From assembly GCA_963989385.1 (NCBI GenBank), contig OZ022502.1, positions 14,805,001-14,869,000 of the forward strand: DNA of 64,000 bases. Reading direction: 5' to 3'. The DNA is from Ctena decussata. Its lineage: Eukaryota; Mollusca; Bivalvia; Lucinida; Lucinidae. A program made the position numbers and the translations under genes. Below are positions 48,801 through 58,584 of this stretch, one piece after another (positions within the stretch are counted from its first letter, which is position 1; each line of letters begins with the position of its first letter). The notes beneath the pieces were generated by a model. The model ran no database searches and was not told the origin of the DNA. It saw nothing but the letters and a program-made list of their open reading frames with translations.

Positions 48801-51800
48801 CCACAATAAATTCATCAGAACATCTTTGCAATATAGACAAGAGATCTTGAGAAGCACTCATAGTCACAAAAACATTGTATACACCCTCTCTGCTCTACTT
48901 AAGCAGAAATGGATAATTTAGGGGTAGTTTCCTGTCTTTCTCCATAAAAAAACAACAACATATTTTGTGACCCATCATTCTAATTAGGGGTCACAACATA
49001 TGTTTTCTTTGAGAAATAAGAAAAATTATCTTCAAATTATCCTAAATACCCCTTCTTATCTGGAACTCTGCTTAAACCAACCTTATCTGGACATGTAACC
49101 CCTACTTTCACAAAGAAAATCGGAAACCCACCTTTTCTGAATGCTTAAACTCCCTCATCACATTGTCATAGTCTTTCTTGGTGAGTCTTTCAGGGTAGCA
49201 CGTAACAGTCTTTATGTAAGCTTTTAAGTTTCTTTCCAACATTTGATTAACCTCGCCGTAATTATAATCATCATGGCGAATTCCATACATACAATGAATG
49301 TAATTCCAAACAGCTCTTCTAAACATCGTTGTATCTACATTCATAATGTCACCCAGGCTAAAAGAGAGAAAATCTAGTATTAATACAAGTATCCCCATAC
49401 TTCATCACAATGCAGATTATATAATTTGTGTTCTTTGGGATCAATGAGTTCAAATAGATTAAATCTGAGTTTCTTCCAGAGCAGAGAACACATTCTAAAG
49501 AAGAAACATGGGCCACACTTTGAAGTTTTGGCTACTCAAGCCTCATCAGTGACTCTGACATGATCTGGTGATGAAAGCCAGAGAAAACATACGAAAATAA
49601 ATATCAGCAAATATCAGCCCGTCTGGTGTTGCCAAGACATTCTGAAATTAGAGCTCTGCTAAAGACTGTGCTAGAGGGTGTATTACATTACTGGCAGAGC
49701 TCTAGATAAGGGGGAGGTAAAAAAGCTCTAGATAAGGGGGAGTATTTGGTGATAATTAGGGATAATTTTTTGTTAACTCTGCATAAAAACATATGTTGTG
49801 ACCCCTCATCTGAACCGTCTCATTAAGACGGTTCAGATGAGGGGTCACAATGTATGATTTCAATGAGAAATGAGAAAAATTATCCTTGATTATCATCACA
49901 TACCCCCTCTTATCTACAGCTCTGACTGAAAGGACAATTGAGGGGGCAATTTCACATTTTTCCGTAATAATATGTTATGATCCCTCCAGTGCTCCAGATA
50001 AGCAGCGTATTTGCGTAAATACCCAATAAAATAATCGAAAAACACAATTGACCTTTTCCTGTAAGCGTACCAATACGCAGTCAAAATTCCCGGTACGTAA
50101 TGACCCAAAAGACGGTGTTATCCAAGGCTGTCAATGTGTAAACAAAAGCGTCAGGTGTAAATTCCTATGCCGCGTGTTCAACTGTCTGTGTTAACCTCAC
50201 AGATTTACCGCAGTGTTATTTACAGATATACTGGTACTCATTCTGTACATGGTGAGCAAGAAATGGTTGGAAACATGCTGAAACATTGGCGGGAAAGAAT
50301 CTTAAAGGGAACGAACAGAATTTCTATAAATCGCCTATAATCTGACCGGCCAGCTTATAGTATTATTTGATCTACTACCTCCGATGACAGCGCATAGCAA
50401 ATTTATGTTACCGTTTGCATTTTGCAGTTAAAAACTGGTCTACTGCTTAGGCACAACGCCCATTACGCACACCCGGCACGAGTGAAATACAAAAGTTAGG
50501 GAATAGAGTAAGTGTCCAGGAAAAGGCTCAAAACATCAACAGGCATCCTGGAATTCTAAATTTTCCTTGGGGAAACCTGGATCCTTTTCTCGGAATCAGC
50601 ATTAGACGTGCATAATAAATTTAATTTACTGGCTACGCCCCGATAATAGTAATTATGACACAGATATTCAATAAGCGCGAAGCGATGAACAGACTCTTGT
50701 CACGGCGCGGTAGAAATAGTGTTGACACACTTCGTTCTTTGCTTAAATTAAGGTTCAGTTATTGGCGATTTAAGAGACACGTGCCTACGACGATTTTCGT
50801 TATGTCATGTGTAATGACAGGTTCATTTATTGATTATGGGTACAAATTAACAATCCCTCTGTTGTTCTATCCAAGGTGTGACGAATGTGTGGCTTCTTTG
50901 AATGTTAAATCCTGACTTATTGAAAAGTTTATAGAAGTCCAGTCTCTCTCCTCGGGAGCTAATTATCTGCACCCGGGCTGGATTTTTCCCGTCCTGAGAC
51001 GCCAAATTCGGCGTCCTCCAGATGCTCTAGTGAAAAGGGCTGAACTTGAATATAGTAGCAAGAAAACACTGTTCTTACCGGTCAGCCTGTCCAGAATTTA
51101 CATTGTTAGTGAAAACACAGATCGTGGACTGTCAGACCTTGGTCTACAAAAGTACTTTCTGAGACTGACTTAGAACTATAATGATTTTTATTCAGTGGCT
51201 GGTCTGTGTGTTGACTATATATACAGCTAGATACCTGTGCAAAATCATGGTGATGCAAAATGTTAAGATAGCAGCACTATTGCTAACTCTAATTTTACCA
51301 AATTGCTCAAACAAAAATCAGAATACCCAATTAAAAGCAAAATCGGTGGGTAATGCAAGTTGCATTACCCAATTAAAATTCAGAATACCTATTTTACAAA
51401 AAAATCAGTGGGTAATACCCAATTAACCAAAAATCCTTATCTGGAGCCCTGATCCCTCATTAGAACCTGATGCATACACACGGTTCTCATGAGGGGTCAT
51501 AACATAAATTTTCTGTGAGAAATAAGATCTTAGAGTTTATCTTATCCTCAAAATCCCACCACATCACGAGCACTGCAGCTGACAGAGTAAACACCTAACA
51601 GAGCTCCAGATAAGAGGGGGTATTGAGGATAATTTGAAGATATTTTTTCTTATTTCTCAACGAAAACGTATGTTGTGACCCCTCATTAGAACCGTCTCGA
51701 CGAGACGGTTCTAATGATGGGTCACAAAATATGTTTTTATAGAGAAATATGGATAATTATCCCTAAATTATCGCTGTTACCCTTTCTTATCTGGAGCACT

Positions 51801-54800
51801 GACCTAAAATACTTACGTGTAATACGTCAAATTGTAAGCACATTTAAATCGATCATCTAACAATGTCCCAACATCAGAATAATATCTGTTAGCTAGTGAA
51901 AATCCGTGATCCTCCCAGGAATAATCCTGTGCACGAAATGTTGGAATCTCTGACACTGAACCTCGCTTTGCGAAGTCTTGGTATACAAAGTCTGCGTTTT
52001 CCACAAATTTAAGCACATCCTCTCGTGGGGAAGGTGTGTGTGTATTTGTTGTTACTGAAATATAGAAATAAGGTTTTACTGAAAGTTCATAGTATTCGTA
52101 AATTCTTCATTATTTTAGAAATGGTATGAGCCCTAGTAGCTCAGTTCTGTGGAGTAAGCACTTGCTTGCTAACCTAGTGATTTGGCTTTGAATTACTGCC
52201 TGGAGCAAAATTCTTTTCAGCCATAAATGAGCTTCTTTTACACATAGCTTTTCGTCATCATCATCCTTTAACCTGCCTTAAAGCTCGAAATGACTAAGAG
52301 AATGTTGAGAGGGCTGTAAAACTGCATCAGTCATCCATCCACAATCAAGAAATAGTTGATGAAACTTTAATAATGTATCAGCATTTTTTTATTACAGTAT
52401 CAACATATTCTGGCTGATACCACAGGAACACATACAAACATATGCACAAGCATTTACTCTATATGCCCTCGGCAATAAAAATCTATTTCGGTCCCCAAAT
52501 TGTTTCATGCCACAATATTTACCTTTTGCATGTAAACTTTGGAAAATGCAAAACAGCATATTTGCCAACAAAGGAATATCAAAGCAAACTGTTTATCAAC
52601 ATAACAATATGTCAAGGGCAAAGTGAAATGTTGTGCATTTTAATATGTCTATCATATTTAATGCCATCAGTCGTTTAGTGAAACTTGGTGCTCTAACCTG
52701 TATCAGCTGATATTCTGGGTCATAAAGTCTGTGTCACCTATTTAACACAAACAACCAAATATATTCCGAACATTTGGACAAAAGCCTGTAATGAGACGCA
52801 ATAAAATATTTACATATGAGAAGATAGAAGGCATTCTGCTGGGTGCAGTGTCTTGCCTATATGCTTACTCTCACAAAACAGAGCTAAACTTTTATGCTGC
52901 CACCAAAAAAAGCAATACTTATCTCCCTTTCTGCAGACAAAAAAAACAGAGAAAAGTTTCTCTACATTGTTAAATATTCCCCTTTACTGTAGTTTTGTTA
53001 ACAGAGCTCCACATAAGAGGGGGTATTGGAAAGAAGTCCGAGATAATTATTCTTTTTTCTCATCAAAAACGTATGCTGTGACCTCTCATTAGATCGTCTC
53101 GCTGAGACGGTTCTAATGAGTGGTCACTACATATGTTTTGGTGGAGAAATTTAAAGAATTATCCCAAAATCATCCCTGTTACTCTTTATGCAGAGCACTG
53201 TCTTAAACTGCCCCCCACCCCTTCCCTTCTTTTGACTTGATGAACATCCAACATTAACTTACGCTCAGCTGTTTGATGTTCTACTTTCTCAAATTGTTTT
53301 AATAATTCTTCTTGCGTCATTTCTGAACCCTCGTCTTCTTCCGTCAACCTCTTCATTCTTTCCATCAAGTCTGTTATTCCGAGATCTTCATTTGACTGGC
53401 AAAAAGAAAAATGAATTTTTTAAACAGTCATATTGTGCAACACCTTTCTCCATAGATGACAACAGAAAACTTAGAATTTAGAGTAGCAATGGCTGCTATT
53501 TTCCTTTTTTTTATTATTATTAATATATGTCTTTTTCATTTTTGAAGATTTACAATTTCAACAAGAAATATGTGTGCCTAAACAACCTACAGAGTTTATC
53601 TTGAAAACAAAAACTAAAGTGTACGCCACTGCTCCAAAGTAATCGACCTGGACCCAGTCCTTCTAAATTAACTACGTTGTTAATAAACGAGACATTACAT
53701 TATCAAGCATATTATATGTAAAAACACTGTCATTTTTGCTGACAAAAATGTGAGAAAAACAGTTACTGCAATTGATTTTGTGAGCCCTGTAAGACTTAAT
53801 GAATCCTTCACTAACAACTAGTTGAGCTAACAATGCTCTGAAGAACTGGGCCCAGACCAGCTCCAGCCATAAACAAATTCTTGCTAGTCCATTTAAAGAA
53901 CATTCCTTCACAATGAAACAGCACGGCTCCTGTACATTTATAAAATATGAAAATGTTCTCAAACATAATTGAGCCGCGGCACAACAAAATCAACAAAGTG
54001 GCATGTGCGCCCAGTGAAGACTCAGATCAGCCTGAGCAGCCACCCAGTCTGATCAGTCTTAGCTGTGTGCTTCAAGGGTAGTTAAGCTAGCTCTATGCGG
54101 ACAGCAAAGACTGATCAGACTGGGCGGATGCCCAGGCTGATCTGAGTCTTCACTGGGCGCACATGCCACTTTGTTGGTTTTGTCATGACGGGGCTCATTT
54201 ATGAAACTTTTATTAAGAAACTCAAACTCACCTCAGGTGAACTGGAAATGGACGACTCTGACGACCTAGGTTCCACGTTACAATTTTTGTCAGTACCATG
54301 AGACGGTCTGTATGAGTAGCCACCTTCGTGGTCCACCTCTGTGGATATTCCGCAGCCGTACACAAAACTGCACAACGCGTGAAAATGGGCTAACAACACT
54401 AACGCATGCACTAGTTCTGAGACACTCCAATTGGCTTCCCCTTGTGTTAATTTCTGAAATGATTTAAAAAAGTTACATTAAGGTTTAAATCAATATACTT
54501 TCAGAGCTATAGATAAGAGGGTATATCTGATGATAATTAAGGATAATTTTTCTTATTTTTCGTCGAAACCATATGTTGTGACCCCTCATCTGAACTGTCT
54601 CATCGAGATGGTTCAGATGAGGGGTCACAAAATATGTTTTTATGCAGAATTAACAAAAATTATTCCTAATTATCACCAAATACTCCCTTGTACTTTCAAG
54701 GGAAACACCATTTTTCAATTTCACTTCTGATCTCGATAGGGTTGATGGGATTAACATTTGAAGGTAAAATAAACTGCTCCCTTTATGTCAATCCTATTTC

Positions 54801-57800
54801 GTTGGGGGTTTGTGATCCAGGGAAGCAATCAAGAAGTCACAAAAATTGCTTCCCTTTGTACAAACTGGCAAAAGACAAGAACCTTAACAGGTGTCCCTCT
54901 GCATTTGAGTTGGTGTGAAAAGACATTTCCAGGTAGGTTTTGAGGCAAATAACTGTAATGTGCCTAAATTTTGGGACACCTAAAATTATTAATTTTCCAT
55001 TTGGAACAAATGGAAAATTAATAATTTTAGGTGTCCCAATACTTATGCCCATTAGGGTAATTGAAATACAATTCCTATTCCATAAAATGTAAATTTTGAC
55101 CATGTTAAACATTATTATTTTGGAAGAGAATAAGAAATATTACCCCAGAATTATCCTCATAACCCCACCTTTTCTGGACCACTGTTGTACCAACAAAAGT
55201 TGCTAGGGTTACTGTTGAATAATTCTGCGATGCAGACATGCGTATTTTTATGGGAAATTAGAAAGCTATATATGGAAAAATACAGAAATGAACACACCCT
55301 TTTACTAACTTCACTCCTCTTTTCCAAGTCTTATGAAACTAATTTCTTCCCATCAGCTCTTCAAATCATTTAAAGTTAACAATTTCCGAAACCTCTCAAA
55401 GTCAAGGAAGTGCTCTTCAAACTAAGTGATGAGGTTTGGCATGTCTCCCAGTGCTTCAGTTAAGGAGTAATAGTGATAATTTGAAGACAGTTTTCTGAAT
55501 TTCAGCATAAAAACGTATGTTGTGACCCCTCATCAGAACTGTCTCAAATCCCATGCAACAGTCTCATGGTGTTTGATAGGAGATACGGTACATGGTCCTT
55601 GAAAACAGCTACTAACCTCTATGTGTGACTTTTGTATTAACCAGGGTCTGTGAGCTAGTATCTTGTTAATTTCGTACAAATCCCGGAGTTTCTGTGGAAT
55701 GCAGTGCAGTCCATTCAGCCAGTTCGGGTCCCCACCTTGAAGGATGAACTCTTGTATGTGAAGATTGATTAAATATGAACACTGATGTCTCCCTGCAGCC
55801 TGAAATGTAAGAAAGAAATATGTGTGACATGTCAAACTTCTCAATTTGAGATAGCAAGAAAATTCAGTTAAAACAGAAGTTGGAGGGAGAGAGGGGGAGT
55901 GGTCCCAACCTGTTGGCACTTTTTGTACCAATCAGTCACATTCTTTGTGAGAAAGCTGGGAAAAGTTGGAGGAAGAGAATTGGCATTGTCGCAACCAGTT
56001 AGCATTTTTCGTACCAATCAGTCACATTTTTTGTGAGAAAGTTGGGAAATTTTATTCAGATTTTTGGCTTCTAACCTAAACCATCTCTATCCAAAACTGA
56101 ACAACTACCGGTACCCATAATTCCATGTGCTACAAACGAGGTCAAAACAGGCTATTTGCAGCCTCTCATAGGAAGGAAGTGGGGCAGAAGGGATTTGAAT
56201 ATGGGTGAAAAGTATTTTTTTTTTCTGATCATTTTATTCAAGGACTTCTTCATTTTAATATCACTTTGCATTTATTATACAATTTATTTAAAGTGTAATA
56301 TTGGTCACAGGTCATCAATGTGGTACAAACTGGGGTACTACAAACTTCAATATTTTGTGACAAATTAAGTCTCAATGTCTCTTTTCTGTTACAAACTGTG
56401 ACTAATACAGCAAATAAAGGATGAAATCAGCTGACAGAATACAAAATCAGCTGATTTCAGTATTGATCGATTTTGACAGGGGGCCATTTTAAGTATAAAC
56501 CATAAAGCCTCAAGCCTTGCATTACCTGATCCAATATCTAATCAAATGGAAATCTAACAAAATGTGTGGCAAATGGGATCGGTGAGTCACAAGAAAGATG
56601 CCTTTGAATATATAGCTAAGTCTGCATATCTTAAAAAAAATCCATTGCCATAGATTAGTGCTTTCAGTGTTTTTTAATACACTTACAAAATCTGAGTAGC
56701 AAGTTGTACAGCTGCACAAGCTTATTCAAGTCTATTCCAGATAGACTAAACAGTTTTCCCATGACGCAGGTCAATCAAACTGTTAAATCTGGCATTGTTG
56801 TTTGACAAACTACTGCTTTGTCAGCTTAATGAAATATACACAGGTTTATGTTAATTGTCAAATTGTATAACCTTGACCAATTTCTTGTTTAAAAAGACAA
56901 ATAAACAACCTTTATAGAAAGAAATCCCATAATTACCCTCAAGTTTGAGACACTCAAAACAGTCACAGTGTTATAATACATGTGCATAATAAAATTCATT
57001 TCACCATTAAGTGTCAAAAAATGGTTGACTGAAAAGCAATCAATGCACACTTGAATAAACACTCTGATCAGAATGCTTCTGCCAGGGTCTATCCCATTTG
57101 CTCCTGTCCCATTCTTTAAAGCCAACACAATTATTGTGTTGGCTTTAAAGAATGGGACTAGAGCAATTAGACCCATGTCAATACTGTACAAAGGGTAACA
57201 ATTTGACCAACAATTTAGATAAAATCAACCCTGTAGGTACAGAGATCAAAGGCAAAATTTTCTCATGGTATACTTAAAACTTCTTCAAAGTTATTATAAT
57301 AATCATATTCAAACAATAAACTCTATGATATATGGATTTTGTGCCACAGCAGAAAATCAGTTAAAAAGGATCATGTAACTAATGACAAAGCACCTTAACA
57401 TGTATGTATTACTTATAATGGACACAGCTCACAGACAGAATTAAGTCACATAGCAGATCAGGGAATAGGGGACAAATCACATATGAGATGCCTTCATATT
57501 TGTTTTGAGGGAAGGGGTGTGTGTGGAAGAGGGGAAAGGGGATCAAAATGTAAGAATATACATGTATCCAAAAATATATCCTCAAAACTTATGTAAACTC
57601 TGAAGCTATCATAAAGCTTTATCAGCACTTTGCAAGTAACAGCAAAAATTTGTTATAATGGATATGACTACCTAAGGCTATGGATGCCAATTTGTACTAT
57701 GTCATAAAAGGTCGTTTTATCACTTTAATGGCCAGGCAGCATATTTCAACGTGGCCAGACATATTGCTGGGAGGTCCCTTTCCGTAAAGGGGAAAAAGTT

Positions 57801-58541
57801 TTCCTAATATAACTATAAAGATGAGACAACTGATATAAGCACAGACAAGATGACCATAAGATGCTGATTCTTAAATTATTTTCTTTTCTCCATAAACCCC
57901 TTGTTAGAACCATCTCCACAATGCAGGGATACAGAATTATCTTCTCACCTTAGCTAGGTCTGTGGTTCAAATTTTCATACTAAACCAACTGTGCAAAGCA
58001 GAACTGGAGGGTTTACATGACAAACAGCATAGATCCAGATGAGGTGGCTCATAAGGAGCCACCCTTTTTTGGATCTACACTGTTTGCCCTCTTTGGCAAT
58101 TTTACATCCTTTTTAACAGTATTTCAGTCATATTAGGATAATAGGTGGATGATAATGAAAGGCTGTGCACAATGGAACCCCGTTTACATTGTAAAGACTC
58201 CCACCTACAGCAGGGCTTGAATCCAGGGCCATTAGATCAGCAGGCCAGTGCTTAACCCACTGAGCTACCAGTGCTCAGCCTAGAATTGTTTGTGTATATT
58301 TTAAAGCAGCTCCATGTTTGCTTGTCACCACTTTATTTATGGTACCTGGATCTTTAAGCACAATACTCACCATTATTGCAATGTAATGCCGAAAATGGTA
58401 GGGCAAGGGACCGTCTCCTCGTAACAAGTACTGCTGTGTCTTAAGAAAGCAGTCAAGATATTCAGGGTGGTACCCCATCAACTGTGTTACATGATCCAGC
58501 CTGTTGTTCTGGATAAACGCGTCAATAAACAACATCTGGGT
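45795..58541 (-). CDS. SESN: sestrin gene, seven 3' coding exons (N-terminus not found)
   Basis: Sestrins are cytosolic stress-induced regulators that bind GATOR2 and restrain mTORC1; vertebrate SESN1/2 also sense leucine. Exons 58541-58371, 55799-55617, 54453-54232, 53395-53263, 52054-51817, 49357-49132 and 45881-45795 join in phase to 1260 nt (419 aa plus TGA). Numbering the partial protein from its first residue, positions equal human SESN2 minus 61. C64, Y66 and H71 match the AhpD-like C125/Y127/H132. T313, T316, T325, R329 and E390 match leucine contacts T374, T377, T386, R390 and E451. D345-D346 match the GATOR2-binding D406-D407. F328 and M383 replace L389 and W444. The unplaced N-terminus is about 60 residues if SESN2-like, more if SESN1-like. 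Identity rests on remembered vertebrate sequence, but the match is continuous across all exons. Confidence 0.96.
45938..46013. repeat. short hairpin, subfamily D
   Basis: GCAAACAGTGTAAGATCCTG, central GATGAGGCGGCTCATCATGA and complement, then GACTATTTGCC. Lies in the last sestrin intron, 57 bp from the terminal exon. Confidence 0.75.
46069..48024 (+). mobile_element. tandem-core element in last sestrin intron
   Basis: Starts CAAGAGGCCCAAATGGGCCT then CGCTCACCTG. Cores share TATTTTTAGTAACGGCAGAT then GGCGGCCATCTTGGA and AAAATCCATTCAGCGGTTAC. It ends with GACGCACGGACGCACGACGC and a 3' hairpin TATGGCCCTTCGGGCCA then GGTGAGCTAAAAA. Antisense to the sestrin transcript. Several frames inside are repeat-derived. 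Confidence 0.87.
48025..48895. other. intronic DNA, nothing supported
   Basis: Part of the last sestrin intron; AT-rich, with a poly-T stretch at 48112-48138. No feature recognised. Confidence 0.5.
48896..49072. mobile_element. MITE family B copy, shortened centre
   Basis: Arms GGATAATTTAGGGGTAGTTT and CCTTCTTATCTGGAACTCTG; the central palindrome is reduced (CATCATTCTAATTAGGGGTC). Ends 60 bp from the sestrin exon at 49132. Confidence 0.7.
49132..49357 (-). CDS. SESN: sestrin exon f (leucine pocket and Asp-Asp motif)
   Basis: 226 nt; one base completes T316, the rest is 75 codons ending phase 0. It encodes [40 protein letters not shown], then [20 protein letters not shown] and REFKHSEK. D345-D346 are the GATOR2-binding pair; R358, K361 and K365 match basic SESN2 residues R419, K422 and K426; R329 and E390 match the residues that clamp leucine. 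F328 replaces Leu389 and M383 replaces Trp444. The acceptor is ctcttttag; the donor is gtgggt. Confidence 0.97.
49688..49924. mobile_element. MITE family B copy with duplicated left end
   Basis: Left end CAGAGCTCTAGATAAGGGGG is followed by a second AGCTCTAGATAAGGGGGAG; centre CATCTGAACCGTCTCATTAA and complement; right end CCCTCTTATCTACAGCTCTG. Confidence 0.8.
49925..51575. mobile_element. MITE family B split by a 1.46-kb TIR element
   Basis: The left piece 49925-49986 and right piece 51451-51575 together give one MITE (ATATGTTATGATCCCTC | ATTAGAACC...GAGCACTG). The interruption duplicates GATCCCTC. Confidence 0.8.
49987..51450. mobile_element. 1.46-kb TIR element (hAT-like?) inside a MITE
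   Basis: Left end CAGTGCTCCAGATAAG, right end the complement of CAGGGCTCCAGATAAG (15 of 16; the last G is shared with the duplication). GATCCCTC repeats at 49979-49986 and 51451-51458. Subterminal TACCCAATTAA motifs recur at the right end and a TACCCAATAAA at the left. Frames inside (plus 50655-50915) show no known transposase. An 8-bp duplication and CAG start fit hAT, by inference. Confidence 0.75.
51599..51801. mobile_element. MITE family B next to a sestrin splice donor
   Basis: Ends CAGAGCTCCAGATAAGAGGG and TTATCTGGAGCACTG, ACCTAA repeated on both sides (51593-51598, 51802-51807). Its right edge is 16 bp from exon e. Confidence 0.88.
51817..52054 (-). CDS. SESN: sestrin exon e (start of C-terminal GATOR2/leucine domain)
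   Basis: 238 nt; takes two bases to finish a codon and leaves two. It encodes [31 protein letters not shown], then [20 protein letters not shown] and ends in AYNLTYYT. T313 and T316 are the lid threonines equivalent to SESN2 T374 and T377. The acceptor is tctatatttcag; the donor is gtaagt. The right end of a MITE lies 16 bp beyond the exon, inside the intron, leaving the donor intact. Confidence 0.96.
52127..52345 (+). repeat. tRNA-derived SINE
   Basis: GTAGCTCAGTTCTGTGGAGT then GGCTTTGAATTACTGCC (degenerate boxes A and B), tail TGAGAGGGCTGTAAAACTGC and CATCCATCC. In the intron between exons d and e, antisense to the gene. Confidence 0.7.
52346..53001. other. intronic DNA, nothing supported
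   Basis: AT-rich sestrin intron sequence with only short, unrecognised frames. Confidence 0.5.
53002..53200. mobile_element. MITE family B copy near exon d
   Basis: Ends CAGAGCTCCACATAAGAGGG and GCAGAGCACTG; centre TTAGATCGTCTCGCTGAGAC. Flanks TGTTAA and TCTTAA suggest a worn 6-bp duplication. 62 bp from the exon. Confidence 0.8.
53263..53395 (-). CDS. SESN: sestrin exon d (acidic linker)
   Basis: 133 nt, starts phase 0 and leaves one base for the next exon. It encodes [20 protein letters not shown], then [20 protein letters not shown] and HQTAE. This acidic, probably helical, segment corresponds to the poorly conserved linker of vertebrate sestrins (the MEKMRQLQE-like region of SESN1). The acceptor is ctttttgccag; the donor is gtaagt. 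Codon 237 (CTA) is completed across the junction. Confidence 0.92.
53401..53969. other. intronic DNA, nothing supported
   Basis: Sestrin intron c-d; AT-rich, no feature recognised before the fold-back element. Confidence 0.5.
53970..54197. mobile_element. fold-back MITE family A, copy 7
   Basis: Ends TGAGCCGCGGCACAACAAAA and a diverged GACGGGGCTCA. Long inner arms with GGCATGTGCGCCCAGTGAAG and near-complement. In the sestrin intron, 34 bp beyond the exon c donor. Confidence 0.85.
54232..54453 (-). CDS. SESN: sestrin exon c (end of N-terminal domain and start of the linker)
   Basis: 222 nt, 74 codons, phase 0. It starts [20 protein letters not shown], then [20 protein letters not shown], and ends in a serine-rich stretch ([11 protein letters not shown]). 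The acceptor is atcatttcag; the donor is gtgagt. The Ser-rich tail is the expected low-conservation linker between the two globular halves. A fold-back element ends 35 bp past the donor side (53970-54197) and a MITE starts 49 bp before the acceptor side (54502). Confidence 0.94.
54502..54690. mobile_element. MITE family B copy, right end shortened
   Basis: Left end CAGAGCTATAGATAAGAGGG; centre CATCTGAACTGTCTCATCGA and complement; the right end stops at TACTCCCTTG without the TATCTAGAGCTCTG terminus. TACTTT flanks both edges (54496-54501, 54691-54696). Confidence 0.8.
54955..55050. repeat. hairpin repeat, subfamily F
   Basis: Perfect arms TGGGACACCTAAAATTATTA then ATTTTCCATTTG around a short loop (AAC/AAA). 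Outer GCCTAAAT and ATACTTATGCCCATTA. Confidence 0.8.
55107..55182. mobile_element. MITE family B, right-arm fragment
   Basis: GAATAAGAAATATTACCCCA then ATTATCCTCATAACC and TTTTCTGGACCACTG. Only one arm. Confidence 0.55.
55450..55546. mobile_element. MITE family B, left-arm fragment
   Basis: CAGTTAAGGAGTAATAGTGA, CATAAAAACGTATGTTGTGA then CCCCTCATCAGAACTGTCTC, stopping at the centre. Together with 55107-55182 it could be one copy broken apart. Confidence 0.55.
55617..55799 (-). CDS. SESN: sestrin exon b (AhpD-like redox motif)
   Basis: 183 nt, 61 codons, phase 0. It opens [14 protein letters not shown], which carries the conserved Cys, Tyr and His (residues 64, 66, 71) of the alkyl-hydroperoxidase-like helix-turn-helix, then [20 protein letters not shown] and [14 protein letters not shown]. 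The acceptor is ttacatttcag; the donor is gttagt after GAG. All three catalytic residues known from SESN2 are present, so peroxide-handling chemistry is plausible. Confidence 0.96.
55801..58017. other. sestrin intron a-b, mostly unique AT-rich DNA
   Basis: No exon or RNA gene seen. 55915-56040 contains two near-identical stretches around GTACCAATCAGTCACATT (55926 and 56013), a short local duplication. A perfect hairpin lies at 57107-57158. Confidence 0.5.
57107..57158. repeat. perfect hairpin
   Basis: 25-bp arms starting TCCCATTCTTTAAAGCCAAC with a 2-base loop. No family relatives noticed in the window. Confidence 0.85.
58018..58089. repeat. short hairpin, subfamily D
   Basis: GACAAACAGCATAGATCCAG, centre GATGAGGTGGCTCATAAGGA, right ACACTGTTTGCCC. 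Confidence 0.7.
58138..58278 (-). repeat. tRNA-derived SINE, minus orientation
   Basis: On the minus strand: TGGTAGCTCAGTGGGTTAAG (box A) then CACTGGCCTGCTGATC and box B GGATTCAAGCCC. Best-preserved tRNA head of the three SINEs; same sense as the sestrin gene, in the intron before exon b. Confidence 0.8.
58371..58541 (-). CDS. SESN: sestrin exon a (helical N-terminal domain)
   Basis: 171 nt, 57 codons, phase 0 at both ends. It encodes partial-protein residues 1-57, starting [20 protein letters not shown] and ending [25 protein letters not shown] and LLRGDGPLP are strongly sestrin-like. The acceptor is a T-run plus cag (58544-58542); the donor is gtgagt right after ATG (58370 down). An exon upstream must end in phase 0. 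The 3' side of the long first visible intron carries nested MITEs. Confidence 0.95.
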
Positions 58542-58584
58542 CTGAAAAAAAGAGTAAAACTTGCATGTAAGATGGGGAAACATG

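Noticed and set aside
50655..50915. Transposase of the 1.46-kb element
   Set aside because: 86 residues with no zinc finger, DDE or dimerisation motif that I recognise.
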